Shown here: positions 1 to 9,605 of the stretch, in pieces | Position numbering within the stretch: the stretch's first letter is position 1 | How the letters are laid out: every line of letters begins with the position of its first letter | Assembly: GCA_020636845.1 (NCBI GenBank) | Contig: JACJXD010000003.1 | Span: 1 to 64,000, forward strand | Direction of reading: 5' to 3' | From: Bacteroidales bacterium | GTDB lineage: Bacteria > Bacteroidota > Bacteroidia > Bacteroidales > Tenuifilaceae | Length of the DNA stretch: 64,000 bases | Position numbers and translations under genes: made by a program | Notes under the pieces: model-generated | Seen by the model: only the letters and a program-made list of their open reading frames with translations | Databases searched by the model: none | Told to the model about the DNA's origin: nothing

Positions 1-59
1 ATACTCCATGAAAACCAAAAATATTTTCTAAATTTAAATACGGATAATTCTATTGTGTA

Positions 60-2123
60 ATGATTTCAGTAAAAGAGTATCAAAAACCTATCATTTGGAT
101 TAGTTTAGTATTAACAATAATATCCACAACTATATTTTGTTTAACAGTTCCAAAACCCAATAAGTATAAACTTGTCCTCGAATATGAAGTAAATCTGATA
201 ACTCCGGATATACTTGTTAATAATGATTTAGACTTCGATGGCAATAGCGAAAAAATAACTTTTTATAAAAATCATGGAGGCGCTCTTTCGATACTCGCTG
301 AAAGCAACGAACGCATTCTTTTTCAAAACAAATATGATGGGCAGTTTATGCGAGGTCGATTTTTCTTTATTAACGACTGCAATAAAAACAAACGCAAGGA
401 AATATTCTTTTTTCGCGTTATCTCAGATTCTCTTTTTTTAGATGTAGTAGAAACATACCCCGAAAATTGTTGGGTAGCAAGAAGATTCATAACAAAATTA
501 TATAAACCTAATGGGACTTTCGACCAGTCTATTGGGGCTTACAATTTTAACGATCTTAATAACGACGGCTTCGACGAATTTATCTTTTGTATTGCATGTG
601 GGTACAGCTTAATAAACAGAAATATATACATTTATAACCCAATAACCGATTCGCTCTTAATATCTCCAAAATCGGCATCTTCCATATTCCGGCGCTTAAG
701 GCTATTCGACATTGACAGTGATAATCACAAGGAGATATTCGGACAATTTTGCGCCATTGGAAATTCCAACGAAGATTACCCGTGGACCGATCAGCATTGC
801 TGGTTTATGGTTTATACCGACTCCTTAACATTTAAATTTCGACCATACATCACAGGCAATTATTCGGGAAGTATAGAAACTACGCCGTATTGCACATCTA
901 ATAAAAAATATATAGCAGCATTCCAACTAGACCAAGGAAAAACCGATTCTACGTTTTTGGCTCTTTTTAATTCAAAGGGACATCTTGTTCGATACAAAAA
1001 AATTAACTACTGCGAGAAGTATCGAAATGCACTTTTTCTCGTTTATCCTAAAAATAGGCCAAACCACATATTACTGTATGCCAACAATGGAGAAATTCAA
1101 GAATTCGACAGTTTGCTAAACCCTACAAAAAAGCGATTCACCCTAAAAAATTTACTTCCCTATAACTGCAATATCGACATTGACCTTGATGGAACCCTCG
1201 AAAGTATCTTTACCAACGAAGCACACAATATGCTTACTATTTATCGGGAAGGTCTGCGCAACCCCGCTTCTATTACAGCTACTCCATCAATAAGTCATTA
1301 CTTTTCGGTAAAACAAAGAGTGGGCGAAAAACCTTATCTAACCGAATCGACTGCCGACAAATACTTCGAATACTCATACAATAAGAACAAATACTATAAG
1401 TTCCGGTACTTGTTACTTGCAGGATTTGCAATGCTTACCTTTTTCGCTTTTTACACAATTGGGCTGGTTTACGTGAATCAACTAAGACGAAAGTATAATA
1501 CCGAAAAGGATATATTTAACCTTCAATTAAAGGCACTGGAAAACAACCAACTAAACCCTCATTTCACCTTAAATATAATTAACTCCATTGGTTCGCTTTA
1601 CGAAAAACACGATATTCAAAACGCTCAGTACTACTTTGGAAAATACACAAAACTTCTTAGGCAATCGCTATTATGGTCGGGACAAATATCCAATTCGCTG
1701 GAAAACGAAATGGATTTTGTAAAAAGTTACTTGGAATTGGAGAAACTAAGGTTAAATGGGAATTTTGAATTTTATATAGATGACAAAAACTTACCCGATA
1801 TTCAAGTTCCAAAATTTTTAATTCATACCTTCACCGAAAATGCAGTTAAACATGGTATTACTCCAATAATTGGCATTCGAAAAGGTATTATTAAAATTCA
1901 AATTGCCCGTAACCATGCAAATTGCAAAATAACCATCTCCGACAATGGTATTGGGATGCACAATTCACAAAAAACCGCCAAACTTTCAACCGGCAAGGGG
2001 TTTATTATTCTAAACGAGATTCTTCTGCTGTATAAAAAAATTAATGGGAAAGAAATTACATATCATCTCAATAATATAAAAAACGAAGAAGGTACAACAG
2101 TAGAAATAATCATAGGAATTTAA
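60..2123 (+). CDS. LytS/YehU-type sensor histidine kinase with large extracytoplasmic domain
   Basis: Membrane histidine kinase of the LytS/YehU (His_kinase) family. A TM helix lies at about residues 11-30. A long periplasmic region of about 420 residues follows, with D/N-rich stretches such as DLDFDGNSE and DLNNDGFDEF that resemble FG-GAP/VCBS-type calcium-binding blades. A second TM is at about 452-475. The cytoplasmic kinase has the H-box LNPHFTLNIINS with His501, then HATPase motifs (FTENAVKHG and DNGIGM). The response regulator gene follows after about 90 bp, so the two are probably a pair. The signal is unknown; a propeller-like periplasmic sensor is my inference. The ATG at 60 precedes the first TM directly. 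Very confident in the kinase call, moderate for the sensor fold. Confidence 0.88.
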   Translation: MISVKEYQKPIIWISLVLTIISTTIFCLTVPKPNKYKLVLEYEVNLITPDILVNNDLDFDGNSEKITFYKNHGGALSILAESNERILFQNKYDGQFMRGRFFFINDCNKNKRKEIFFFRVISDSLFLDVVETYPENCWVARRFITKLYKPNGTFDQSIGAYNFNDLNNDGFDEFIFCIACGYSLINRNIYIYNPITDSLLISPKSASSIFRRLRLFDIDSDNHKEIFGQFCAIGNSNEDYPWTDQHCWFMVYTDSLTFKFRPYITGNYSGSIETTPYCTSNKKYIAAFQLDQGKTDSTFLALFNSKGHLVRYKKINYCEKYRNALFLVYPKNRPNHILLYANNGEIQEFDSLLNPTKKRFTLKNLLPYNCNIDIDLDGTLESIFTNEAHNMLTIYREGLRNPASITATPSISHYFSVKQRVGEKPYLTESTADKYFEYSYNKNKYYKFRYLLLAGFAMLTFFAFYTIGLVYVNQLRRKYNTEKDIFNLQLKALENNQLNPHFTLNIINSIGSLYEKHDIQNAQYYFGKYTKLLRQSLLWSGQISNSLENEMDFVKSYLELEKLRLNGNFEFYIDDKNLPDIQVPKFLIHTFTENAVKHGITPIIGIRKGIIKIQIARNHANCKITISDNGIGMHNSQKTAKLSTGKGFIILNEILLLYKKINGKEITYHLNNIKNEEGTTVEIIIGI

Positions 2124-2214
2124 CCATTCTTATTTTCAACAAAAAGCATGGCAATATTTTTTCATACACAAAAATTTTTCATAATTTAACATTTATTTTA
2201 AAACCATATTAAAA

Positions 2215-2781
2215 ATGCTATTACCACGCTGCATTGTTGTTGATGATGAAATTTTAGCCATTGAAAGGATGTGCAACCTTTTATCCCAACTACATCAGGT
2301 AGAGTTAATTGACACAGCACTTACACCGGAAAAAGCCATAAAAGAAATAACTGCACAAAAACCCGATTTGGTTTTCGTTGATGTGGAAATGCCCCGTATA
2401 AATGGTTTTGAAATTGTAAAACAAGTGCAGGCAAACCTTTGCTTTCCCTCCTTTGTATTTGTAACGGCATACAGCCAATACGCCATTAAGGCCATTAAGG
2501 CAGAGGCTTTTGATTTTTTGCTAAAGCCCGTTGACATCGACGAATTGCACGAAAGTATTAACCGATACAATGCAAAACAAAAAGGAATTGCCATTCCCGA
2601 CGAATATACCTTAACCGAACGCGAAAGAGAAATTTTACACCTGGTAGCCAAAGGTAAAACCAGTAAAGAAATTGGCGAAATATTAAGCATTAGCAAGCAT
2701 ACCGTTGACACCCACCGAAGAAGAATTCTCGAAAAAGTGGGGGTAAAATCAACCTTTGAGTTATTCTCTAAACTCCGTTAA
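2215..2781 (+). CDS. Response regulator, REC domain plus LuxR-type HTH
   Basis: Two-component response regulator. The REC domain spans about residues 5-115, with the acidic pocket VVDDE (10-12), phosphoacceptor Asp56 in FVDVEMP, Thr84 region FVTAYS and Lys104 in LLKP. A LuxR/FixJ-type four-helix HTH is at about 131-186 (LTEREREILHLVAKGKTSKEIGE, recognition helix around SKHTVDTHRRR). The receiver looks like those normally joined to LytTR domains in LytS partners (AYSQYAIKAIKAEAFDFLLKPVD), but the output here is LuxR. Likely cognate kinase is the upstream gene. A perfect palindrome lies just downstream, before the caspase-fold gene, and could be its target. Confidence 0.92.
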   Translation: MLLPRCIVVDDEILAIERMCNLLSQLHQVELIDTALTPEKAIKEITAQKPDLVFVDVEMPRINGFEIVKQVQANLCFPSFVFVTAYSQYAIKAIKAEAFDFLLKPVDIDELHESINRYNAKQKGIAIPDEYTLTEREREILHLVAKGKTSKEIGEILSISKHTVDTHRRRILEKVGVKSTFELFSKLR

Positions 2782-2811
2782 CACCACTAATTTCAACATA
2801 TACTAAAATTA

Positions 2812-2831
2812 AATACTCATTAATGAGTATT
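2812..2831. promoter_or_regulatory. Perfect 20-bp palindrome, candidate operator
   Basis: The sequence aatactcattaatgagtatt is identical to its reverse complement over all 20 bases. A further half-site (actcattaat) follows at 2838-2847. It lies in the 124-bp gap between the LuxR-type regulator and the caspase-fold gene, about 75 bp before the latter's ATG. LuxR-family dimers bind sites of this size, so it may be an operator. It has no T-tract of the usual terminator form. Confidence 0.45.
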
Positions 2832-2905
2832 CGATTTACTCATTAATAGTTACAATTTTTTATTTATTCATCTCTATTTTAGTTTCAAATTAAAACTTAA
2901 TAAAG

Positions 2906-4672
2906 ATGAAACGTATAACGATACTAATTATTCTGATTATAGGCTTTGCCTTAAATGGTTATAATCAAGATGTAATTAACGGAAAAAGTCCCGTTGTAAG
3001 ATTCAATATCGAACCTATATACAAAAGGACATTCCCTCCTAATCTTTATACAAATCTGAGTTTCCGAGATGATAATGGTAACGGCATTCTTGAAGCAGAA
3101 GAAAAAGCAAACCTCATATTAACCATTAACAATAGAGGAAAAGGAAAAGCCCAAGGACTAGACATAAAAGTAACTGATAACAACCCAGATTCAAGTTTTC
3201 AAATTGGAACATGTGGAGGAATCTATTTTATAAATCCCGACGAACAGGTAAAAATAACAATTCCAATAAAGGCTGGGTTCAATGTTAAAACAGCTGAACA
3301 TAAGTTAAAAATTGATGTAAAAGAACACTTTGGGTATGATATGGATCCTGCTTACCTTGTACTCAATACGTTAGAATTTCAAAAGCCCAAATTAGTTTTT
3401 TCAGGATTTGACATTACCGATACAGGTCAAGAAACTGCCGCCATCATTCAAGACGGGCAATTACAAGCGGGCGAACAGGTTAAAGTAAAAGTTGTAGTTC
3501 AAAATATCGGACAAAACATTGCCTATAATACAAAGTATAAGGTTTGGACTACTGACGATAACATTTACTTAGATAAAAGTAACGGGACACTCGGCGACAT
3601 AAACATTGGAGAAGTAAAAGAATTTTTCATTATTCTAAGCCCGAATAAAAGAATAAACTACAAGGGAAATTTGCCCATTTTCTTAAGTGTAAACGATGAA
3701 CCGGAATACGGCAGTTTAAGTAAATTTCAAATTCCTATCGCATTAAACCAAACGCCCCCCAAAGCAAATACCGTTAAGATTGTACCGAACATAGAAAAGA
3801 TTAGCAAACAAATTGCCCGATTCGAATATAGTTCGAATAAATTTACCGCTAACGTAGGAAACGTTAAAGATATTTCGGAAGTTCAGCAATCGAATACTGT
3901 ACGTCCAAACTCGGTAGCTGTAATATTTGGAGTTGAAAATTATTCAAATCTACCGCCGGCGCCCTATGCAAAAAATGATGCCAACATTATTGAAAAATAC
4001 TTTAAGGAAAGGCTTGGCATAGAAAAAGTAGTTTCATATAAAAACAGCGATGTTTCAGGATTTATATTCGATGATATTTTTAATCCTGATTATGGAGAAT
4101 TACAAAAAGCTATAATTAAAGGACAAACCGATCTTTTTGTCTTCTATTCAGGACACGGAGTTCCGGATAAAGATGGTAAAAAGATATACTTATTTCCATC
4201 CGATGGAAAAATTGAACGAATAGAATCTCAAGGATATGATTTGAACAAATTTTATCAAAATCTTGAAAAATTGGGAGCGAAAAGCGTTACCGTATTTATA
4301 GATGCTTGTTTTAGCGGACAATCGAGAAGATCCGAAAAAATAAACACAAGCAACTTAATTGCAGCCAAAGGGGTAAAAGTTAGGCCAATATTAGATTCCC
4401 CATGGGTTTCCGATTCAACATTTAACTCATTCAACTCTTCATCCTTCGATCAAACCTCGTTAGGTTTCGACCAATCCCAAACAGGTTTATTTACATACTA
4501 TTTATGCTTGGGCTTAAAAGGGGAAGCCGATGCTAACGGTGACAAAAAGATTACTAATGGAGAACTTTACGACTATATTAAAACAAACGTAACCGAAAAA
4601 TCGAAAAAAATATATGGCACCCAAACGCCACAGTTCAACGGTAATAGAGAAATGATTATAGAAGAACTCTAA
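2906..4672 (+). CDS. Exported CARDB-like / caspase-fold (peptidase C14) protein
   Basis: A hydrophobic signal peptide occupies about residues 1-20. Residues 45-280 form two beta-sandwich modules of CARDB/Ig-like type (DDNGNGILEAEEKANLILTI and IQDGQLQAGEQVKVKVVV are typical openings). The C-terminal part, about 330-588, is a caspase-like domain: the catalytic dyad is His417 in YSGHGVPD and Cys468 in IDACFSGQ. Caspase-hemoglobinase folds of this layout are common in Bacteroidota and usually sit beside OmpA or beta-barrel partners; here the next gene is such a partner, 38 bp downstream. Substrate is unknown. Export suggests an envelope or surface role rather than cytoplasmic abortive-infection defence. 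Confidence 0.85.
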   Translation: MKRITILIILIIGFALNGYNQDVINGKSPVVRFNIEPIYKRTFPPNLYTNLSFRDDNGNGILEAEEKANLILTINNRGKGKAQGLDIKVTDNNPDSSFQIGTCGGIYFINPDEQVKITIPIKAGFNVKTAEHKLKIDVKEHFGYDMDPAYLVLNTLEFQKPKLVFSGFDITDTGQETAAIIQDGQLQAGEQVKVKVVVQNIGQNIAYNTKYKVWTTDDNIYLDKSNGTLGDINIGEVKEFFIILSPNKRINYKGNLPIFLSVNDEPEYGSLSKFQIPIALNQTPPKANTVKIVPNIEKISKQIARFEYSSNKFTANVGNVKDISEVQQSNTVRPNSVAVIFGVENYSNLPPAPYAKNDANIIEKYFKERLGIEKVVSYKNSDVSGFIFDDIFNPDYGELQKAIIKGQTDLFVFYSGHGVPDKDGKKIYLFPSDGKIERIESQGYDLNKFYQNLEKLGAKSVTVFIDACFSGQSRRSEKINTSNLIAAKGVKVRPILDSPWVSDSTFNSFNSSSFDQTSLGFDQSQTGLFTYYLCLGLKGEADANGDKKITNGELYDYIKTNVTEKSKKIYGTQTPQFNGNREMIIEEL

Positions 4673-4710
4673 TAACTTTTACCTATTGTAAACACTAACA
4701 ACTATTAAAA

Positions 4711-5610
4711 ATGGTCTATTTGAATCTATTACAACTTTGGTTAAAAAAACGCCTTAAGCTTATTATAACCTTAACAGCAATCTTCTTTTTCCAAATGCCG
4801 TTGTTTTCACAAACTATTTCAAACGTGCATTCCGAGGTAAACGCCGATATTATAACCATCCACTATAGTTTGTTATCTGCAAAATTTAACCAAAAATTCG
4901 ATGTAAGTCTTTTTGTCAGCTTCGATGGAGGAAAAACTTTCCAAGGACCAATGAAAACAGTAAGAGGTGATGTTGGTACAAATGTAAAATCCGGTACTAA
5001 TAAAATTTATTGGAACCCTTACAGCGACGTAAACTCACTTGACGGAGATATTGTATTTGACGTAAGAGCCATTATAATGGAGGAGAAAGTTAAAAGGCAC
5101 TTTTTTATTCACTATACAGGAAATTACTCATTTCAAAACAAAAATTACAGCGCTCCAATGGGCATAAGCATTGGAATAATTGGCAAGGTTGGTTTTTATT
5201 TATCGGGTAGAATAAATTCGGATGGTTTAAAAAGTGCTCAATATAAATATGACGGAAAAGATATAGCCAACTATGATAAAGTGCTTTACTACGAGTTCGA
5301 TAATAAGTATTTGTATCCAAGTTTAGAAATCACCGGAGGTTTAACCTTTCAATTAGGTTGGAACGCAAACATGTATATAGGAATGGGTTATGGCTACCAT
5401 AAGTACTTCTTTCAGATTAACGAATATAACTACGCTACCAATAATATAGAAAGTAAATCGTATGTAGAATATTCCGAATACACAAAATCAGGAATTGATG
5501 CAGAAATTGGATTGATTTTTAGGGCACATGCCGTTTCCTTTAGCATTGGATGCTCAACCCTAAAGTTCAATTGTTCTAACATTGTTTTTGGAATTGGTGT
5601 CAACATTTAA
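4711..5610 (+). CDS. Probable outer-membrane beta-barrel protein with N-terminal Ig-like module
   Basis: No named family recognised with certainty. A positively charged N-terminus and hydrophobic stretch (residues 15-35, ending near FSQ) look like a signal peptide. Residues 36-115 form a small beta domain with the pattern FDVSLFVSFDGGKTF...GTNKIYWNP, which recurs in Bacteroidota exported proteins next to caspase-fold genes. Residues 125-299 alternate aromatic and polar residues (FFIHYTGNYSFQNK, GWNANMYIGMGYGYHKYFF) and end in VFGIGVNI, as in outer-membrane barrels. Probably co-transcribed with the caspase-fold gene (38 bp gap). The pair may form one envelope module. Function not known. Confidence 0.6.
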   Translation: MVYLNLLQLWLKKRLKLIITLTAIFFFQMPLFSQTISNVHSEVNADIITIHYSLLSAKFNQKFDVSLFVSFDGGKTFQGPMKTVRGDVGTNVKSGTNKIYWNPYSDVNSLDGDIVFDVRAIIMEEKVKRHFFIHYTGNYSFQNKNYSAPMGISIGIIGKVGFYLSGRINSDGLKSAQYKYDGKDIANYDKVLYYEFDNKYLYPSLEITGGLTFQLGWNANMYIGMGYGYHKYFFQINEYNYATNNIESKSYVEYSEYTKSGIDAEIGLIFRAHAVSFSIGCSTLKFNCSNIVFGIGVNI

Positions 5611-5705
5611 ATCAAGGTTATTTGAATTTTCAGCTGTTTAACTGTCTGAAATTTTAAACTTTGATGTGTGGTACCTGATACTTAAAAGTTAAAATTTGAT
5701 TCACA

Positions 5706-6684
5706 ATGAAGAATAAAACGCTAATAGTTCTCCTTTTTGCAGCAGCGGCTCTAACAACCTGCAAGCGGGAGGAGCTGCCCAAGGTTGATGCCAACGGAAA
5801 GGTTGAGCTAACCGTTACCCAGAACAGTGTTAATGGCAATTCTGCCATGTTAACTTGTAACGTAAGCAACATAGAGAACTATAAAGTAAGCCAACACGGA
5901 TTTTGCTGGAATACAACCGGAAACCCAACAACAAGCAATGCCAAAACAGAATTATGGACACTAGGCGGCGTACGCTTTAGTCAAACTATAGAAAACTTAA
6001 TACCTGCAACAACTTACTATGTTAAAGCTTACATCGTCATACAAAATGTAACCATTTACAGTAAACAAACCAAAATAACCACTACAAATGGTACTGTTAC
6101 AGATATTGATGGTAACACATATATTACTGTTACTATTGGCAATCAGGTATGGATGGCCGAAAACCTGAAAACCACGCATTATAACGATGGTACGGCAATA
6201 CCAAATGTAACAGATGGTAATGAATGGGCTGCACTAACAACCGGGGCGTACTGCTGGTACAGTAACGCAACAGCGTATAAAGATACTTACGGTGCATTGT
6301 ACAACTGGTATGCTGTGAATACGGGCAAGCTGGCCCCCACCGGTTGGCATGTAGCCACCGATGCCGAGTGGACAACCCTAACTACATATCTTGGAGGCGA
6401 AAGCGTAGCCGGTGGCAAGCTAAAAGAAACCGACACCACACATTGGGCAAGCCCAAACACCGGTGCAACCAACGAAACCGGCTTTACAGCCCTTCCGGGT
6501 GGCTACCGTGGCCGCGGTGGTGCGTTCGGCGGCATTGGCGGCTACGGCTACTGGTGGAGTGCTACCGAGTTCGAGTACCTATTACGCCTGGTGCCGGGAC
6601 ATGTACTACGATTACAGCACCATGGTACTCAGGTTCAGCTACGATAAGGAGGTGGGGTTTTCTGTCCGTTGCGTGAGGGATTAA
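5706..6684 (+). pseudogene. FISUMP-domain lipoprotein gene with one frameshift near 6569
   Basis: Lipoprotein signal (MKNKTLIVLLF..., lipobox LTTC), one fibronectin-III-like module (residues about 35-125, with QHGFCWNTTG), then a FISUMP domain (Fibrobacter succinogenes major paralogous domain) from about residue 137: DIDGNTYITVTIGNQVWMAE, TGWHVATDAEW and WWSATE. The open frame stops at 6647, but from 6580 the next frame encodes the expected FISUMP ending (YYAWCRDMYYD...FSVRCVRD, stop at 6682-6684). Adding two bases after 6569 (GAG back to GAGAG) restores WSATESSSTYYAW, the usual motif. The simplest reading is a 2-base contraction of a short AG repeat. It could be real decay, slippage-based switching, or a sequencing error. 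Confidence 0.8.
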
Positions 6685-6852
6685 TTAATTCATTTGACTA
6701 TTTGATTTATTTACCGCGAAGCGGTCGAATTTTTTTTGAAAAATGGCACTCCCGCTCACATAAAAGTATTTCCAGTAACACCGGTTTAAAGGTCAACAAG
6801 GAAAGTAGAAAGTTTAAAATAAGAAAGCTAACAGCTTAACGCTAATTTTAAG

Positions 6853-9376
6853 ATGAAGAATAAAACGCTAATAGTTCTCCTTTTTGCAGCAGCGGCTCTA
6901 ATAACCTGCAAGCGGGAGGCGCTGCCCAAGGTTGATGCCAACGGGAAGGTTGAGCTAACCGTTACCGCCGATACGGTAAGCTACGTTTTCGCCTCGTTCG
7001 GCTGTTCCCTTAGCGAAAAGGCCAACTTTGCGGTGGAACGGTACGGCTTCTGCTGGGATACGCTACCCGGGGTAACCGTTGCCAAGCAATGCTGCGCTTT
7101 CAGCAACCTGTTCGGAACCACTTTCCAAAAAGATGTTAACGGTCTAAAGCCCAACACTAAGTACTACCTAAAAGCCTACCTGGAAGCCGGCGATGCCACC
7201 ATATACAGCAAGGAGGTAGTGCTGCAAACCGCAAATGCCAAACCCATAGTTACCACCGCCGAGGTGAACAGCGTAAAAGCCAACCGCGCCGCGTGCAGGG
7301 CAATGCCTTAGCCTACGAGGAGCTGTTCCCCATTACCCAACGAGGGGTGTGCTGGGCCAAAACCAGCAGCCCAACCATTACCGATAGCATCTCAACGGAC
7401 AGCATTGGCAACGGAACCTTTGCAAGCAATATGGCCAACCTGAATGCCGGTATAAAATACTACGTAAGGGCCTACGCTAAAAACTCCGAGGGGGTAGGCT
7501 ACGGGCTGGAAAAGGCCTTCACCACGCTTGATGGCATTCCCGAGCTGGCAACGGACTCCGTGAATAACGTTACTGCAACCAGTGCCACCGTGTACGGGAT
7601 GGTTTCCGATAACGACGGGCTGGACATCCTGGAAAAGGGGTTTTGCTGGGGTAGGGGTGCCATTTTAACCACCGATAGCAGCCACCAGGCGGTAAGCGGC
7701 AACCAGCTGGGCAACTTCGCCCTAACCATAGGCAACCTTTCCTTGGGCACAAATTACTGCCATTGCCTACAGCCTAAAGAATTAACAGCGAGGGAACCTA
7801 TTACTCTCAACGTTCTCGTTAACTTTACCACCAAAACGGGCTGCCCACGGTAAGCACCGGCTACGTTTCGGATATTACCGCCACCACGGCCACCTGCGGC
7901 GGCAACGTAACCGACGATGGAGGCTTTGCCGTTACCGCCCGCGGCGTTTGCTGGAGCACAAATGCAGATCCAACCGTTGACGATGAGCACACTACCAATG
8001 GCAGCGGAACTGGAACACTTGCCGGCAGCCTAACGGGCTATCCCTTTTTAAGCACAACTTACCATGCGTTGGGGCATATGCCACCAACGTAAACGGAACG
8101 GCTTACGGAAGCGAGGTAATCTTTACCACCAAAAACGGACTACCCACGGTAACCACCAGCAGCGTTACCGACATTACCGCCACCACGGCCATATGCGACG
8201 GCAACGTAACCGACGATGGCGGCTTTGCCATCACCGCCCGCGGCGTTTGCTGGAGCACAAATGCGAATCAACTATCACGAACAACTATACTACGGATGTC
8301 ACAGGAATTGGAAATTTTCAAAGCAATATTACAGGTTTAAGTATCTGTACAACTTATTATGTAATTATGATTAACTAACTCAATAATAAACTGTCTATGG
8401 CAGATGAAATAAGTTTTAATACAGATAATGGTATTCCAACTATAACTTACTCTAGAAATTAGCAGGTAATATACTTCAAGCTTCTGCAACAGGAGGAGGT
8501 GATATAACAAATGATGGAGGATTAAGTATAATTGCATATGGAATTTGTTGGAGTACTACCCAAAAAAACCACTATTGCTGATGGACACATACAACTGACG
8601 GATCAGGAACAGAAAGTTTTTCTAGCAATTTAAATGGATTATCACAATGGACAACATACTATGTTAGGTCATATGCTACTAACTCGAATGGAACTACATA
8701 TGGCAATGAGATAAACTTCTTAGCCTATGATTTAATAAATGATTACGACGGTAACGAATATCATGCAGTTAAAATAGGTGAACAAATATGGCTGAAAGAA
8801 AATTTAAAAACAACTCATTATTCCAATGGTACAGTAATTACATTGATTGAAAATGATCTAATTTGGGATGATCTCCCTATACAGATAAAGCATATTGAAA
8901 CTTTTAAAATACAACAAATTCATCTACTATGGGTGATATTTATGGAGCATTATATACTTGGGCTGCAGCCATGAATGGTGCATCAAGTGGCAATTAATCT
9001 TGAAGTGGGGTTCAGGGTGCATGTCCAATAGGATGGCATCTACCATCTAATGAAGAATATGCTGTTTTAGAAAATTATATAGGAACTAACAACTCTGGGA
9101 AAAATTAAAAGAAACAGGAATTACTCATTGGGTTGCTCCTAATTCAGATGCTACAAATGAAACTGGATTTACAGGTTTAGGAAGCGGAGATCAGTCTGCT
9201 TCTTCTGGAAACTTTGAATATTTAATATTGAAAGATTACGCTTATGGACTACTACAGAATATGAATCAGATGCTAATAGGGGAATACTTCGGTATTTATC
9301 ATCTGGAAATAATGACTTTGAGAATAATTATCTTCAAAAAAACTCTGGCTTATCAATTAGATGTATTAAAAATTTT
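6853..9376 (+). pseudogene. Multiply frameshifted, mosaic FISUMP lipoprotein gene with FN3-like repeats
   Basis: The start is nearly identical to the previous gene (same leader peptide, lipobox LITC). The reading frame is then broken near 7295, 7755, 7786, 8050-8095, about 8270 and several later points. Joining frames gives at least five FN3-like modules, each with a G(V/F/I)CW signature (YGFCWD, RGVCWAKTSSP, KGFCWGRG, RGVCWSTNADP, RGVCWSTNAN, YGICWSTT). A FISUMP domain runs from about 8740 (YDGNEYHAVKIGEQIW) to 9376 (LSIRCIKN), with in-frame stops. Two modules (about 7835-8130 and 8131-8270) are close copies. Up to about 8270 the DNA is GC-rich and beyond it clearly AT-rich, so the gene looks like a fusion of two paralogs. 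No long intact product is possible. Confidence 0.85.
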
Positions 9377-9467
9377 AATAACTTCTATGGTAAAATTTTT
9401 TTTTATTCTCACATCTCTTATTCATATATCCCTCGTTCAACGGAATGCTTCTCGTTACTACCACCGA

Positions 9468-9604
9468 TTTAAAGGTCAATTTTAGGAAAGTAGAAAGTTT
9501 AAAATAAATTAAGTCTGGAATATCAAACGTTAAATGGACGTTAATTTTAAGATGAAGAATAAAACGCTAATAGTTCTCCTTTTTTAGCTTGTGGCTCTAA
9601 CAAC
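9468..9604 (+). pseudogene. Third, truncated copy of the FISUMP lipoprotein leader
   Basis: The block from ttaaaggtcaat through the ATG at 9552 and the following bases repeats the upstream and leader sequence of the copy starting at 6853 (shared tracts: ggaaagtagaaagttt, aaaacgctaatag). The leader ends at an in-frame TAG after about 11 codons, and the match stops near 9600 where a tandem repeat begins. A remnant of a gene start, not a functional gene. Confidence 0.75.
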
Positions 9605-9605
9605 C

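Noticed and set aside
2906..4672. Caspase-fold protein as a cytoplasmic defence (abortive infection) effector
   Set aside because: It has a signal peptide and CARDB-like extracytoplasmic modules with a barrel neighbour, which fits an envelope role better; no sensor or nucleotide-signal gene is near.
9228..9485. 85-codon open frame near the end of the FISUMP pseudogene
   Set aside because: The real FISUMP ending (LSIRCIKN) is in another frame over the same bases; this frame is a shadow.
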